Made by a program: the position numbers and the translations under genes
Assembly: GCA_963812525.1 (NCBI GenBank)
Contig: CAWEVL010000011.1
Location: 1,054,001 to 1,118,000, forward strand
Origin: Bog-756 sp963812525
Lineage (GTDB): Bacteria; Actinomycetota; Acidimicrobiia; Acidimicrobiales; RAAP-2
Length of the DNA stretch: 64,000 nt
Direction: 5' to 3'
Shown: piece by piece, positions 53,001-61,181 of the stretch
Layout: the number at the start of each line of letters is the position of its first letter
Position numbering within the stretch: position 1 is the stretch's first letter
The notes under the pieces: generated by a model
Told to the model about the DNA's origin: nothing
Databases searched by the model: none
What the model saw: only the letters and a program-made list of their open reading frames with translations

Positions 53001-54438
53001 CCGGGGGCGTGGCCGGGGCGGGGCCGGAGCCGAAGGCGTAGAGCTTGCCGTCGACGGCCCCCACGTAGAACTGGCCCTGAGCCACGGAAATGCCGCCGTA
53101 GACGGCGGCGGGCAGGACGTAGGAGTACACCAGTGAGCCGGTCTGGGCGTTCAGCACCTCGAAGGTCGACCCCTCCACCTCGGCGATCATCCCGTTCACA
53201 AGGGCCGGCGAGCCCAGGATGGGCTGGTCGGTCGGTCGGGTCCAGAGCACAGTGCCGGTGGCCGGGTCCATGGCGCTGATGGAGCCCTGGCTCCCGGTGG
53301 TGGTGTGCCCGCCGGCGGCGTACAGCACGTTGTTGGCGAAGATGGCCGAGGGCAGCACGCCGTCCCCGCAGGTCGGGCAGGTTCCCCCGATGGCGATGGC
53401 CCGCTGCCAGATCGGTCCGGCAGCCAGGTTGTTGCGGTTGAAGGTGTAGAGGACCCCGTTCTTGTTGGACACCGAGAGCAGCTGGTCGCCCTGGGTGTCG
53501 GTGGTCAGGGTCGGAGTGGTGCTCCAGTCGGAGTCGGCGATGGACGCCCCGAAGGGGAGCTGCCACGAGTCGTCGTAGGCCAGCGTGCCGGCGTCGAGGG
53601 CCACGATGGCCTGGGACTGGGTCTGGGAGAAGCCGGCCAGGGTTCCGGTGGAGACGAAGATCTTGTTGGTGGCCGGGTCGTAGGTGGGCGAGGTCCACAC
53701 CCCTCCCCCCACCTGGCCGTTGGGTACGAAGTTGTACGTGGCCACGATGGACTCGGAAGCCAGGCTGACCTTGAGCAGCTGGCCCTGGACCAGCGGATTG
53801 TCGCAGTTGGAGGCGATACCCACGTACGCGTAGCCGTTCACGATGAGCGGGCTGGACCAGTTGTAGTGGGCTCCGGTCTGGCTGTTGTCGCCGGTGTAGA
53901 CGCTCCACAGGATGGCCCCGGTGGTGGCGTCGAGGGCGTACCAGTCGGGGCCGCCACCGCCTACGTAGACCACGCCGTTGAGCACGGTGGCCGCCGAAGT
54001 GATCCCGATGGTGGAGGGGTTGCACCCCGGGTCGGTGGTGATGCCCAGGCTGGTCTTCCACAGGACGGTCCCGGAGCTGGTGTTGATGGCGTACTCGTTC
54101 CCGTCCCAGGAGCCCACATAGGCGGTGGTGCCGACGATGGAGGCCGAGGTGGCGATGGGTCCACCGGTCTGGGCGGCCCAGTCCAGCTGGAGCTGGCCGG
54201 CGGTGGCCAGGTTCAGCGTGGGGTCGGTGGTGGCGGCGCTCCGTGCGCTGTCGTGCAGGTAGGTGGGCCAGTCCTGGGCCGCCGGTGCTGCGGAGGCGGT
54301 CGAGGGGGCCAGCGCCGACAGCCCGGTCAGCGTCGCCGGGACCAGGGCCAGCGCGCCGACCGCGGCAACCGCGGCACGGCGCACCCGGTGTCCCGCCCCG
54401 GTGGTCAACCGCCTCCCCTCAGCAGACGTGCGCATCAC
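50023..54438 (-). CDS. Giant secreted PQQ-like beta-propeller protein with five lectin-like modules
   Basis: The 1471-residue protein is a paralogue of the one at 40680-45848: signal peptide, propeller (about 50-475, with AYVGSWDGNEYAINTSSGTVLW and NCDNPLVQGQLLKVSL shared blades) and lectin-like modules starting near 484, 685, 886, 1089 and 1288. Module 1 here matches module 1 there, and so on, so the whole architecture was duplicated. The start is GTG at 54438 or ATG at 54435 after AGAGG. It is 21 bp downstream of the sugar dehydrogenase gene. No propeller active-site residues are obvious. Confidence 0.82.
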   Translation of the reverse strand: MMRTSAEGRRLTTGAGHRVRRAAVAAVGALALVPATLTGLSALAPSTASAAPAAQDWPTYLHDSARSAATTDPTLNLATAGQLQLDWAAQTGGPIATSASIVGTTAYVGSWDGNEYAINTSSGTVLWKTSLGITTDPGCNPSTIGITSAATVLNGVVYVGGGGPDWYALDATTGAILWSVYTGDNSQTGAHYNWSSPLIVNGYAYVGIASNCDNPLVQGQLLKVSLASESIVATYNFVPNGQVGGGVWTSPTYDPATNKIFVSTGTLAGFSQTQSQAIVALDAGTLAYDDSWQLPFGASIADSDWSTTPTLTTDTQGDQLLSVSNKNGVLYTFNRNNLAAGPIWQRAIAIGGTCPTCGDGVLPSAIFANNVLYAAGGHTTTGSQGSISAMDPATGTVLWTRPTDQPILGSPALVNGMIAEVEGSTFEVLNAQTGSLVYSYVLPAAVYGGISVAQGQFYVGAVDGKLYAFGSGPAPATPPADANCPPGFTCQDIHAPAKGSESNAAGTLTVTAAGTGIKGTGDQFRLVSEPVSGDSQASVTVTGQVPQVGLAQQAGLMVRQTAAVASPFYAVLAYPNDSPPDVQVWGRAAWSKNAVQLAKVPLSSPATLMIQRTGNQFSAGLSTDGVTYQLVPGSAYGLDLPTTSLEGLAVSSGSASTYGAASFTALSVGGAPTTTLAPAPPADPCPTGWTCADVGNPSPVGDTTGSGSSLTLAGTGSGFLGSSDSTHYVYQSVSGSTSLSARVVTQSGASGKAQEGLLVRAGTSPTAPEYGVYLHPGGSATVRWRVNNGIALAQTLPLAASVSPAYLRIVAWQDARFSPAQTTLSTFTSTDGVTWTPLLGSTQVLPFGSTYLSGLAASSGVNGSTVPVVFDHLALAAVSTPPPGVCPTGWSCADIGGPGVPSGNQLVNGGSWTVQGSGDIWSVYDEFRFEYQPFVPGSANGDGTISTHVTSQSGGGPWMRSGVMIRSGTDAQAPYYGVFLTPSNGVAVQWRASQAAQTEQVAEAGLVAPQYVEAARYTDPASGNVFYAAYSSTDGVTWTYVPNSQVALTLPGPLVAGLASDANSSLNLTVATFDSVVQQATEQAPPLLCPSGWSCNDIGGALPPGQDSLVNGSWTETAGGGDIWGTADALHLVTEPLAADGTVTAHVTSQQNTNAWAKAGVMVRATTDPGSPYFGVFVTPGNGVAVQWRAAQGGASTQVLATGAAPVYLRVGRFTTSGSSPQTYYTAYTSPDGTTWTAVPGSTVVLAMPGTLQAGLALTSHAQGVGGTVTFDSVAVAPGEVPPPGFACPSGWTCGDIGAASPAGSQSLSGGTWTILGGGADIFGTADAFHFAWQSLAGDGSLSTRVASLSSPSTWAKAGPMLRATTDPGSAYYAAFATPGNGLAVQWRAASGGSTGQVTVAGVAPVYLRVTRTGTTFTAATSPDGVTWTTVPGATKTLAGLTGPLLRGLAVTSHSNGKAGTVVFDSVVGSP

Positions 54439-54459
54439 ACACCTCTTGAGGTGTCGGGA

Positions 54460-57400
54460 TCATGGGCTGGAGTAGCTGACGTTGTCGAACGTGGCCGTTC
54501 CCAGGGCACCGGCGTTGTGGGAGCACTCGAACAGGCCGGTGGTGGCCGGGCTGGTGATGGCCAGGGTCTTGGACAGCACCGGGGTCCAGGTGACCCCGTC
54601 GGTGGAGAGCGAGGCCGTGTACTTGCCGGCCGCCGTCCAGCTGATCTTCATCCACCCGTTGGGGAAGGGCTCGGTGAGCGAGGTCAGCGAGCCGTTGAAG
54701 GCGTACTGGACCTTGATCAGGCCCGACGGTGAATCGGCGATGAGGAAGTATGGGCTCCCCGCCGTGGTCGACTGCTTGACCATCACCCCGGCCTTGGCGT
54801 TGGAGCTGGTGTTGCTGACCGAGGTGACCCGGGCCACGATCGAGCCGCTGGCTGCGGCGGGCTGGTCCACATAGTGGAACTGGTCGTTGGTCCCCCAGAT
54901 GTCGGTGCCCGCACCGTTGACGGAGAACACCCCGTTGTCGTAGGACGCCGAGCCGGCGATGGCCGGCGAGCCCACGTCGGTGTCGGTCCACGGCGACGGC
55001 AGCGGTCCCGGCGGGGCGGGCGCCGTCACCTGGACGTGGTCGAAGGCCACCGTGCTGTCCTCACCGATGTTGTGGGAGGTGTCGAACAGCCCGATGGTGA
55101 CCGGACCGGTCATGGACACGGTGGTCGAGCCGATCAGGGTCCAGTTGACGTCGTCGGAGGAGATCCAGGACATGAACAGGTTGCCGGTCCGGGACAGCCT
55201 GATCCACTTGTTGGGGGAGGTGAACCCGGCCGGGTAGCTCGCCGGGGTCTTCGACTTGGAGCCCGAGTACTGCATGCGGGCCCCGTAGCCCATGGCCGGG
55301 TTGACCGACGGCAGCGGGGCCAGGCAGCCGTTGGCGTCGCAACCGATCCCGTTGACGTTGGGGGTGGTCGGGCTGACGTCGGGGGCCACCAGGGCGTCCA
55401 CGAAGGTTGAGCCGGCGGTGGGCGACTGCTTGATCATCACCCCGGCCTTGGCCCAGGCGGCGGAGTCCGACTGGTAGCGGACCCGGGCGGTGATGGTGCC
55501 GTCGCCGGCCAGGGTCTGGTACACGTAGTGGAACTGGTCGTTGGCCCCGAAGACGTCGGCCCCGCCACCGTCCAGGTAGAAGCTCCCGTCGGCCGCCGAG
55601 TAGTCGGCGGTGCCGGCCGAGATGGGGGCCCCGATGTCCGCGCTGGCCCAGGGAGACGGCACCGAGTTGACCACGGGTTCGTACTGGGCGGTGTAGGTGC
55701 CGGGCCCCGATCCCGCGGTGATGGTGTCGGTCAGGGCGCTCCCGTCGGCGAAGCCCGAGAACCGGTAGCGGGCCCCGACCCCGCCCACCGTCTGGGGTAG
55801 GAACATCCCGTCGAGCACGTGGACCACCCCGGCCACCCCGGTGAAGGTGACCGGGCCGGTCTCCCAGGCGCCGTCCACCGAGTAACCGGTGCCGGGGACG
55901 TTGGTCGACGTCGAGAAGGTGGTCAGGTTGGGGTGCAGGTCCTTGGTCACCACGGTGGTGAGGCCCTGCGAGTCGGTGACCGAGAGGGTGATGCGGTAGA
56001 AGCTGTTGGGCACCTGGGACGGGTCGGTGGGGATGGTGACCGAGCCGGAGGTGGAGCCGGTCGTGGGGCCGGAGAAGGGATCGGCCACCTCGGCGTAGAC
56101 GTTGGGCTGGAGCACGCCGTTGGCGTACTCGTCGACCGTCCAGGTGTAGGCGGAGGCCGGCAGGGTGCCGTCGGTGGGATCGGTGGCCGTCCCGGAGAAG
56201 GCGATGGTCTGGCCGGCGTTGTAGGTCGAGGGCGCGGTGATGGAGGCCACCGGCGGGGACGGGCCCACCACGACGTTGGTGGTGGTGGAGGACGACTGGT
56301 TGCCATTGGAGACGGTGAGGGTGGCCGTGTAGGGGCCGACCGCCGCATAGGTGTGCGTGGGGTTGGCCGCCGTCGACAGGGGTGAGCCGTCGCCGAAGTT
56401 CCACGACTCGGTGAGGGCCTTGCCGTAGGGGTCGCTCGAGGCGGCCGAGGAGAACTGGACGGACAGCGGAGCGCCACCGGCGATGGGCGTGGCCGTGGCC
56501 GATGCCGTCGGGGGGAACGGCCCGGTGGCGGAGATCTCGGACACCGTGCCCTCGAAGATGCTGACGAAGTAGAGGTTGCCGTCGGGCCCCTCGATCAGAT
56601 CGGCGATGGTCCCGGCGTTGAGGTCGAAGATGTTGTCGGCGACGCCGGTCTGGTAGCTGGGGTCGAAGGTGACGGCCTCGATGTCATTGCGGACGTAGTC
56701 GCCGAAGAAGACCACGTGGTCGTAGGCCTGGGGGAAGGTGCTGCCGGAGTAGGCGGCGATGGCCGAGGCGGCCCCGTCGGTCGGGTAGTGGCCGTACTCG
56801 GAGGCGGGGTTGAGGTAGCCGCAGCTGCCACAGTTCCCCTCCTTGAACGGCCAGCCGTAGTTGCCCCCGGCCTGGATGGTGTCGAGGTCCTCCCAGTAGT
56901 TCGAGCCGGTGTCCTCGGTCATGGCCTGGCCGTTGGGCAGGAAGGTGAACCGCCAGGGGTTGCGGAGGCCGTAGGCGTAGATGTACGGAACGGCGCCGGT
57001 CACGTTGACGAAGGGGTTGTCGGAGGGGACGGACCCGTCAAGGTTGAAGCGGAGGATCTTGCCGTAGATGTTGTCGAGGTTCTCACCGTTGCTGATGGTG
57101 GGGACGTTGTCCCCCACGCTCCACCACAGCTTGCCGTCGGGGCCGACCTTGAGATCGTTGCCGGCGTGGTCGTAGTTGCCGCCGGTGCCGTCCTCGAGCT
57201 GGACCTGGTTCCCGGTGTAGAGGATCTTCTCGGTGGTCGGGCTGGCCACGCCGTTGACCACGGTGAACCGGGACAGCCGGGCGAAGGGCTGGTTCGGCCC
57301 TGTCGAGGTGGTCAGGGCGGCGGTGTAGGAGACGTAGAGGTAGCCGTCGGTGGCGAAGTTGGGGTCGAGGGCCATGCCCAGCAAACCGGTCTCACCCTGT

Positions 57401-58140
57401 TCGAAGACGGGGATGGAGAGGACGGGGGTGGGCTGGACGGTGCCGTTGTGGTAGACGACGATCTTGCCGCCCTGTTCACCGATGTAGAGGTCGCCGTTGG
57501 GGGCGAAGTCCAGGACGATCGGCTTGGCCAGCCCGCCGGCCAGCTTGGTCTGGGTGAACCCGGCGGGGAGGGCCGGGTTGGCGGTGGAATTGACGGTGGC
57601 CGAGGCGGTGAAGGCGGTGCCCTCGGTGCCGGTGACGGTGGCCGTGTCGGAGTAGGCGGACGAGGACGCGGCGCTCACGGCCATGGTCATGGTCACCGTC
57701 CAGACCTGGCCGGCGGCCAAGGTGGGGTCGGTGCAGGTCTCGGTGGGGGCGGTGTAGGTACAGGTGCCGACGGCGGTCTGGATGTCCGGCTGGGTCCCCT
57801 GGCCGAAGCCCAACCCGTTGAAGGCGTCGGTGAGGGTCAGGTTGGTGGCCGCCGAGGCGCCGTTGTTGGTCATGGTGATGCGGTAGGCCACGGCCTGGGT
57901 GGAAGCGGCCGGGGACGGCGACGAGGTGACGGCGATGGCCACCGGACTGGTGGCGGACGCCGAGGGCTGCGCAGTGGCGACGACCAATCCGAGGGTCATG
58001 GTGGCCGCCGCGGCGGTGATGACGCCGACGCGCCGGATGCGGGAAGGACGAGGAGGCGACGCCGCCTCGTCGTGGGATGTGTGCCGCCGGACGCGGGACC
58101 TGCTCCGCCCACGGCTCCGACCAACCGTTGCTGTGCCCAT
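54460..58140 (-). CDS. Secreted PQQ-dependent sugar (aldose/sorbosone) dehydrogenase-like protein with PKD and lectin-like modules
   Basis: The 1226-residue protein has a signal sequence (about 38-62), a DUF11-like beta domain (about 70-165), a six-bladed GDH/sorbosone-dehydrogenase propeller (about 190-545), a PKD domain (about 550-635), a linker beta domain and two lectin-like modules (about 830 and 1050). GDH marks include LAGGLAKPIVLDFAPNGDLYI, GLLGMALDPNF, DHAGNDLKVGPDGKLWWSVGD (catalytic His region), YAYGLRNPWRFTFLPNG and GGNYGWPF. It may oxidise sugars of the surface glycan, if PQQ is available. First gene of a three-gene operon; GAGGAGG lies 11 bases before its ATG. Confidence 0.85.
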   Translation of the reverse strand: MGTATVGRSRGRSRSRVRRHTSHDEAASPPRPSRIRRVGVITAAAATMTLGLVVATAQPSASATSPVAIAVTSSPSPAASTQAVAYRITMTNNGASAATNLTLTDAFNGLGFGQGTQPDIQTAVGTCTYTAPTETCTDPTLAAGQVWTVTMTMAVSAASSSAYSDTATVTGTEGTAFTASATVNSTANPALPAGFTQTKLAGGLAKPIVLDFAPNGDLYIGEQGGKIVVYHNGTVQPTPVLSIPVFEQGETGLLGMALDPNFATDGYLYVSYTAALTTSTGPNQPFARLSRFTVVNGVASPTTEKILYTGNQVQLEDGTGGNYDHAGNDLKVGPDGKLWWSVGDNVPTISNGENLDNIYGKILRFNLDGSVPSDNPFVNVTGAVPYIYAYGLRNPWRFTFLPNGQAMTEDTGSNYWEDLDTIQAGGNYGWPFKEGNCGSCGYLNPASEYGHYPTDGAASAIAAYSGSTFPQAYDHVVFFGDYVRNDIEAVTFDPSYQTGVADNIFDLNAGTIADLIEGPDGNLYFVSIFEGTVSEISATGPFPPTASATATPIAGGAPLSVQFSSAASSDPYGKALTESWNFGDGSPLSTAANPTHTYAAVGPYTATLTVSNGNQSSSTTTNVVVGPSPPVASITAPSTYNAGQTIAFSGTATDPTDGTLPASAYTWTVDEYANGVLQPNVYAEVADPFSGPTTGSTSGSVTIPTDPSQVPNSFYRITLSVTDSQGLTTVVTKDLHPNLTTFSTSTNVPGTGYSVDGAWETGPVTFTGVAGVVHVLDGMFLPQTVGGVGARYRFSGFADGSALTDTITAGSGPGTYTAQYEPVVNSVPSPWASADIGAPISAGTADYSAADGSFYLDGGGADVFGANDQFHYVYQTLAGDGTITARVRYQSDSAAWAKAGVMIKQSPTAGSTFVDALVAPDVSPTTPNVNGIGCDANGCLAPLPSVNPAMGYGARMQYSGSKSKTPASYPAGFTSPNKWIRLSRTGNLFMSWISSDDVNWTLIGSTTVSMTGPVTIGLFDTSHNIGEDSTVAFDHVQVTAPAPPGPLPSPWTDTDVGSPAIAGSASYDNGVFSVNGAGTDIWGTNDQFHYVDQPAAASGSIVARVTSVSNTSSNAKAGVMVKQSTTAGSPYFLIADSPSGLIKVQYAFNGSLTSLTEPFPNGWMKISWTAAGKYTASLSTDGVTWTPVLSKTLAITSPATTGLFECSHNAGALGTATFDNVSYSSP

Positions 58141-58570
58141 CGCTTGCCACGCCTCCTCGGTGCTGCGTTGCCCCCCGAGCGACTTGTCCGCCCGGTACTG
58201 ACTCCCTGCCCCCAGGTCTCGCGTTCTGCGAAGTTGTTCCCTCCGTCTCCAGAGGATCCGCTGCGGTGTTGCCCACCGGCCGCCAATTCAGCGGATGGGT
58301 GCACTCTGACACGCGGACAAAGTCTTGTCATCTGGTCTCACGGAGGGTGATGGAGCAAGTCGGTGGGGTGTGGAGCACCGATGGCAGCACCGCGCGGGGA
58401 ACGGTGACAACACCGCGAACAGTGGGCGAACACACCGTGAACAACGAGGCATCCGGGTGACAGAGGCACGCACGGGGTGACGGGTCCGGTCCGCCGTGGC
58501 GGTGTGCCCATTCACCACTCCGGGTGCCCCCGGGGTGGCGGTCGGCGAAGCGCCCACAGACGGGGCCTTG
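58141..58570. other. Promoter region of the sugar dehydrogenase operon
   Basis: No credible gene lies in this 430-bp gap. It contains the 22-bp-spaced direct repeats listed separately; no twin palindrome of the CAC-N5-GTG pair type was found. Confidence 0.45.
58410..58443. repeat. Direct repeat ACACCGcGAACA / ACACCGtGAACA, 22-bp period
   Basis: Two 12-bp copies differing at one base start at 58410 and 58432, two helical turns apart, about 270-300 bp upstream of the sugar dehydrogenase start. This spacing suits a tandem regulator-binding site. Confidence 0.45.
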
Positions 58571-59635
58571 CTAACCAGGAGCGTTGGCCACCACCGCGGC
58601 CTGGGTCAGCGGCGTCCCCGGACCCACGTCGTAGGTGGTCGGCGCGATCAGGTAGTTGGCGTTCCAGTAGAAGTTCCCCGCGGCACCGTTAGCCTGGTTG
58701 TTGGCGAACTCGGCGTCGAAGAACTGCGCCCGAGGCCCGTCGCCCATCGACTGGGTGAATCCCCACTCGTCGTTGAACCACGGCTTGTGGAGCACGTTGC
58801 GGCAGTAGTCGGCGCCGGTGGGGAGCCAGGCGAACATGTCCCCGTAGGTCTTGAAGGAACACACGTCATTGGCCGCGTTGCCGAAGATGGACTGCCAGTC
58901 GATGCCCGAGTTGGGTCGATCGATGTTGGACATCCCGCCGGCGGCCGTCAGGTGGTTGGGATCAAGCAACTTCCACCGGCTTTCGACGGTGGCGTAGAAC
59001 TGGGTCAACTGCGAGGTGGAGTAGGAGATGGTGCAGGTCTTCCCGTTGGCCCGTGTGAAGGTATGGGCTCCGGCGGGAAGGGGCTCGCCGGTGAAGGTGA
59101 CCAGGATGATCTCCGGGTCGCTCTGGTAGGTCGAGCCGGTCACCGTGTTCACCCGGTGGGCGACGAAGGTCAGGAACTTGGTCCACGAGTGGGTATAGGG
59201 ATCCCTGCAGGCGTTCCACAGCTCGGCTTTGTAGTCCGATAGATCCAGCACGATCCTGAGATTGGCGAACTCGGCATCGGCGATGAATCGGTCCACCTTG
59301 GCCCAGGCGGTGGCGTCATAGGGTGCCGACCCGGGAGCCCCGTCGTGGTTCAGGAAGTTGACCAGCCGGATCGAGTTCAGATGCTGGCTTCGAGCCAACA
59401 GGATGGCACCGACGGGATTGTCGATTCCGGCCTGGTCGGTAGATTCGTAGGTCGTCGCCCCGTAGGGATAGAAGACGTTCGACCCGATGCAGAACTGGGT
59501 ACCACAGGCCCGCATGTAGGGGCTGGCGGTGGCGGCCTCGGCCCCGGACGCCGTCGACGCCGGGACGGCCGTCCCGCAGACGAGCGCCAGGACGCCAAGC
59601 AGTGCTCCGACGATCCCCTTCGGCAGCCGACGCAT
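58571..59635 (-). CDS. Secreted GH5-like glycoside hydrolase
   Basis: The 354-residue protein has a signal peptide (GIVGALLGVLALVCGTAVPASTASG) and a single GH5-like barrel that is paralogous to the C-terminal half of the protein at 35276-37087 (shared DPYTxxWxxF, HRVNTV, GEPLP, CTISYST and GIDW segments). Candidate catalytic residues are Glu184 in FTGEPLP and Glu290 in FNDEWGF. It lacks the lectin-like module and poly-Thr linker. The ATG at 59635 has an excellent GGAGGAGGAG ribosome site, so the open frame to 59728 is not used. Confidence 0.85.
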   Translation of the reverse strand: MRRLPKGIVGALLGVLALVCGTAVPASTASGAEAATASPYMRACGTQFCIGSNVFYPYGATTYESTDQAGIDNPVGAILLARSQHLNSIRLVNFLNHDGAPGSAPYDATAWAKVDRFIADAEFANLRIVLDLSDYKAELWNACRDPYTHSWTKFLTFVAHRVNTVTGSTYQSDPEIILVTFTGEPLPAGAHTFTRANGKTCTISYSTSQLTQFYATVESRWKLLDPNHLTAAGGMSNIDRPNSGIDWQSIFGNAANDVCSFKTYGDMFAWLPTGADYCRNVLHKPWFNDEWGFTQSMGDGPRAQFFDAEFANNQANGAAGNFYWNANYLIAPTTYDVGPGTPLTQAAVVANAPG

Positions 59636-59853
59636 CGTCTCCTCCTCCCGGTGGCGCAACGCTAGCCACTGAGAAGGCGCGGTGCGATCGCTCTTGGTTC
59701 CCGGGCGCCCTCCCCGCGTGTCGGCCAACGGCAGGTCACGGAAGTTCGGGACTCCCCGGGCCCGTGGTCACGGGACCCCGCTCGGGCGGTGGTCCCGTCG
59801 GGATCCGACCCGCTATCCCGGCGGTGGGTGGCCGAGCTGGCCCGATCCCGCCC

Positions 59854-60300
59854 TCAGAACTTGATCCGGGTGTGGGGGACCAGGGTCACGTGGTGGGTCG
59901 AGTCGGAGCAGTACGAGCCGGCGAACAGCAGCTTGAACCCCTTGATCGAGGTCTGGGTCACCTGGCCCACCACCCGGGTCTGACCCGGGCACACCGAACG
60001 GGGACCCCGCACGCTGTGGGCGGTGAAGCTGATCTGCGTGGACTGGCCGCTGGCCCAATGGATGGTGACCGGGCTGTGCATCGGTGCCTTGAGCGTTCCG
60101 TAGCCACCGGTGGGTCCGGTGCAGTGACTGAAGGTCAGGGTGTGGTCGTCGCTGTTCACGCCGCTCAGCGAGCCACAGGTAACGGTCCGCTCGTGCCCGG
60201 CGGCCACTCTGGCGGCCGCGCTCCCGGTCGTGGCCAGCAGGCAGGCCGCCGATGCGGCCAAGGCGACCACCCCGAGCCGGACCCCTCGATTCCTAACCAT
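59854..60300 (-). CDS. Small secreted protein of unknown function
   Basis: The 148-residue protein has a signal peptide (GVVALAASAACLLATTGSAAA) and a beta-rich mature domain with four Cys residues (TCGSLSGV, SHCTGPTGG, SVCPGQTR, GSYCSDST), which likely form two disulfides. No family is recognised. AGAGGGG precedes the ATG. Single gene, upstream of the GH5-like gene. Confidence 0.7.
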   Translation of the reverse strand: MVRNRGVRLGVVALAASAACLLATTGSAAARVAAGHERTVTCGSLSGVNSDDHTLTFSHCTGPTGGYGTLKAPMHSPVTIHWASGQSTQISFTAHSVRGPRSVCPGQTRVVGQVTQTSIKGFKLLFAGSYCSDSTHHVTLVPHTRIKF

Positions 60301-60320
60301 CAGATCACCCCTCTTATTCA

Positions 60321-60334
60321 GTGAATCGCTTCAC
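60321..60334. promoter_or_regulatory. Inverted repeat GTGAA-N4-TTCAC upstream of the small secreted protein gene
   Basis: Five-base arms with a four-base spacer, 21 bp before the minus-strand ATG. It resembles the GGTGAAT/ATTCACC arms at 27142-27166. Confidence 0.35.
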
Positions 60335-60720
60335 CTTGTTTCTACGGCATCAGGACTCTCCCATACTTCAAATGGACGGTGCCACCAATGGCCGGTTACG
60401 TGAGATCGCATTCACTCCCCGTGACCGTGCCTATTCGACCGGAGCGGCCCCGGAAGGTCACCGGACGGGTCCCTCCCGGAAGCAACGGGCTCGGGTCATC
60501 ATCCAGGTCACGGGCCCATCGGATGGCGAGTGGGTGGCCCCGCCACCGGACGCCGGCCCGCCTCGGGGCCGTGGACCGAAGGGACAACGCCACATTCCCG
60601 GGCCGGGAAGCCGGCCCTTCATGGCCGGTGGACCACCCGGATCTGTCGACCGATGCCGTCCTCCAGGCGGGTAAGCGGGACCTCGGAACATGGCTATAAG
60701 AGGCCGGCACCGGGACGGTA

Positions 60721-60987
60721 ATGGCCAGTGTCGACCGAGCGGTTGCGACGGCAATCCCACGGCTCGGCGTGATGACCCCGGCCCAAGCACGCAGAACCGT
60801 TCGCCCCGGAGAGCCAGCAGGAGAATTGCGGCCAGCCAGAGGGCGTCGAGGACCGCGCTTCTTCTCGCCGAAGGTGGTGGAGTCCCACGTCCGGTCGATC
60901 CTCACCAAGCTCGCCGTGCCGGACGACAGCGACGGCTTCCGGAGGGTGCAAGCCGTGGTCCGGTGGCTGGAGGCCGGCAGCCGGTGA
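60721..60987 (+). pseudogene. Remnant of a LuxR/NarL-type transcriptional regulator
   Basis: The last 45 residues read FFSPKVVESHVRSILTKLAVPDDSD and RRVQAVVRWLEA, the recognition helix and C-terminus of a NarL-type HTH domain. The preceding residues (ASVDRAVATAIPRLGV) recall the linker, but the first half of the HTH, normally with a REREVL and AEGRSN stretch, is missing. This looks like an internal deletion in a decayed response-regulator gene. Confidence 0.5.
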
Positions 60988-61181
60988 GATCGCTTGCTGC
61001 ACCCGGTCGTTGCGGCAAGGGCCGCCGAGCGCCATCATCCGACCAGCCGGTTGATCGCACCGTCCGGGACAACTCCGGGAGTAGTGCCTGCACGGATGGT
61101 CCGCCATGTGTAGGTTCCAGTCAGACAGGTACCAGGTGGATCCAGGCTAGGGGCCGGTGCACAATGATCCCCGGGGGGAAC

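Larger units (their letters stand above)
60301..61181. other. Long intergenic region with a regulator remnant
   Basis: This 881-bp stretch has the promoter of the minus-strand secreted protein gene, with a GTGAA-N4-TTCAC inverted repeat at 60321-60334, and the LuxR remnant at 60721-60987. Nothing else could be supported; the other open frames are GC-rich shadows. Confidence 0.5.

Noticed and set aside
58510..58530. CACTCCGGGTG considered as another copy of the twin operator
   Set aside because: No partner 20-21 bp away and a GC-rich centre; expected by chance.
60396..60908. 170-codon minus-strand frame
   Set aside because: Arg/Gly/Pro-rich, no motif, no ribosome site and overlaps the LuxR remnant.
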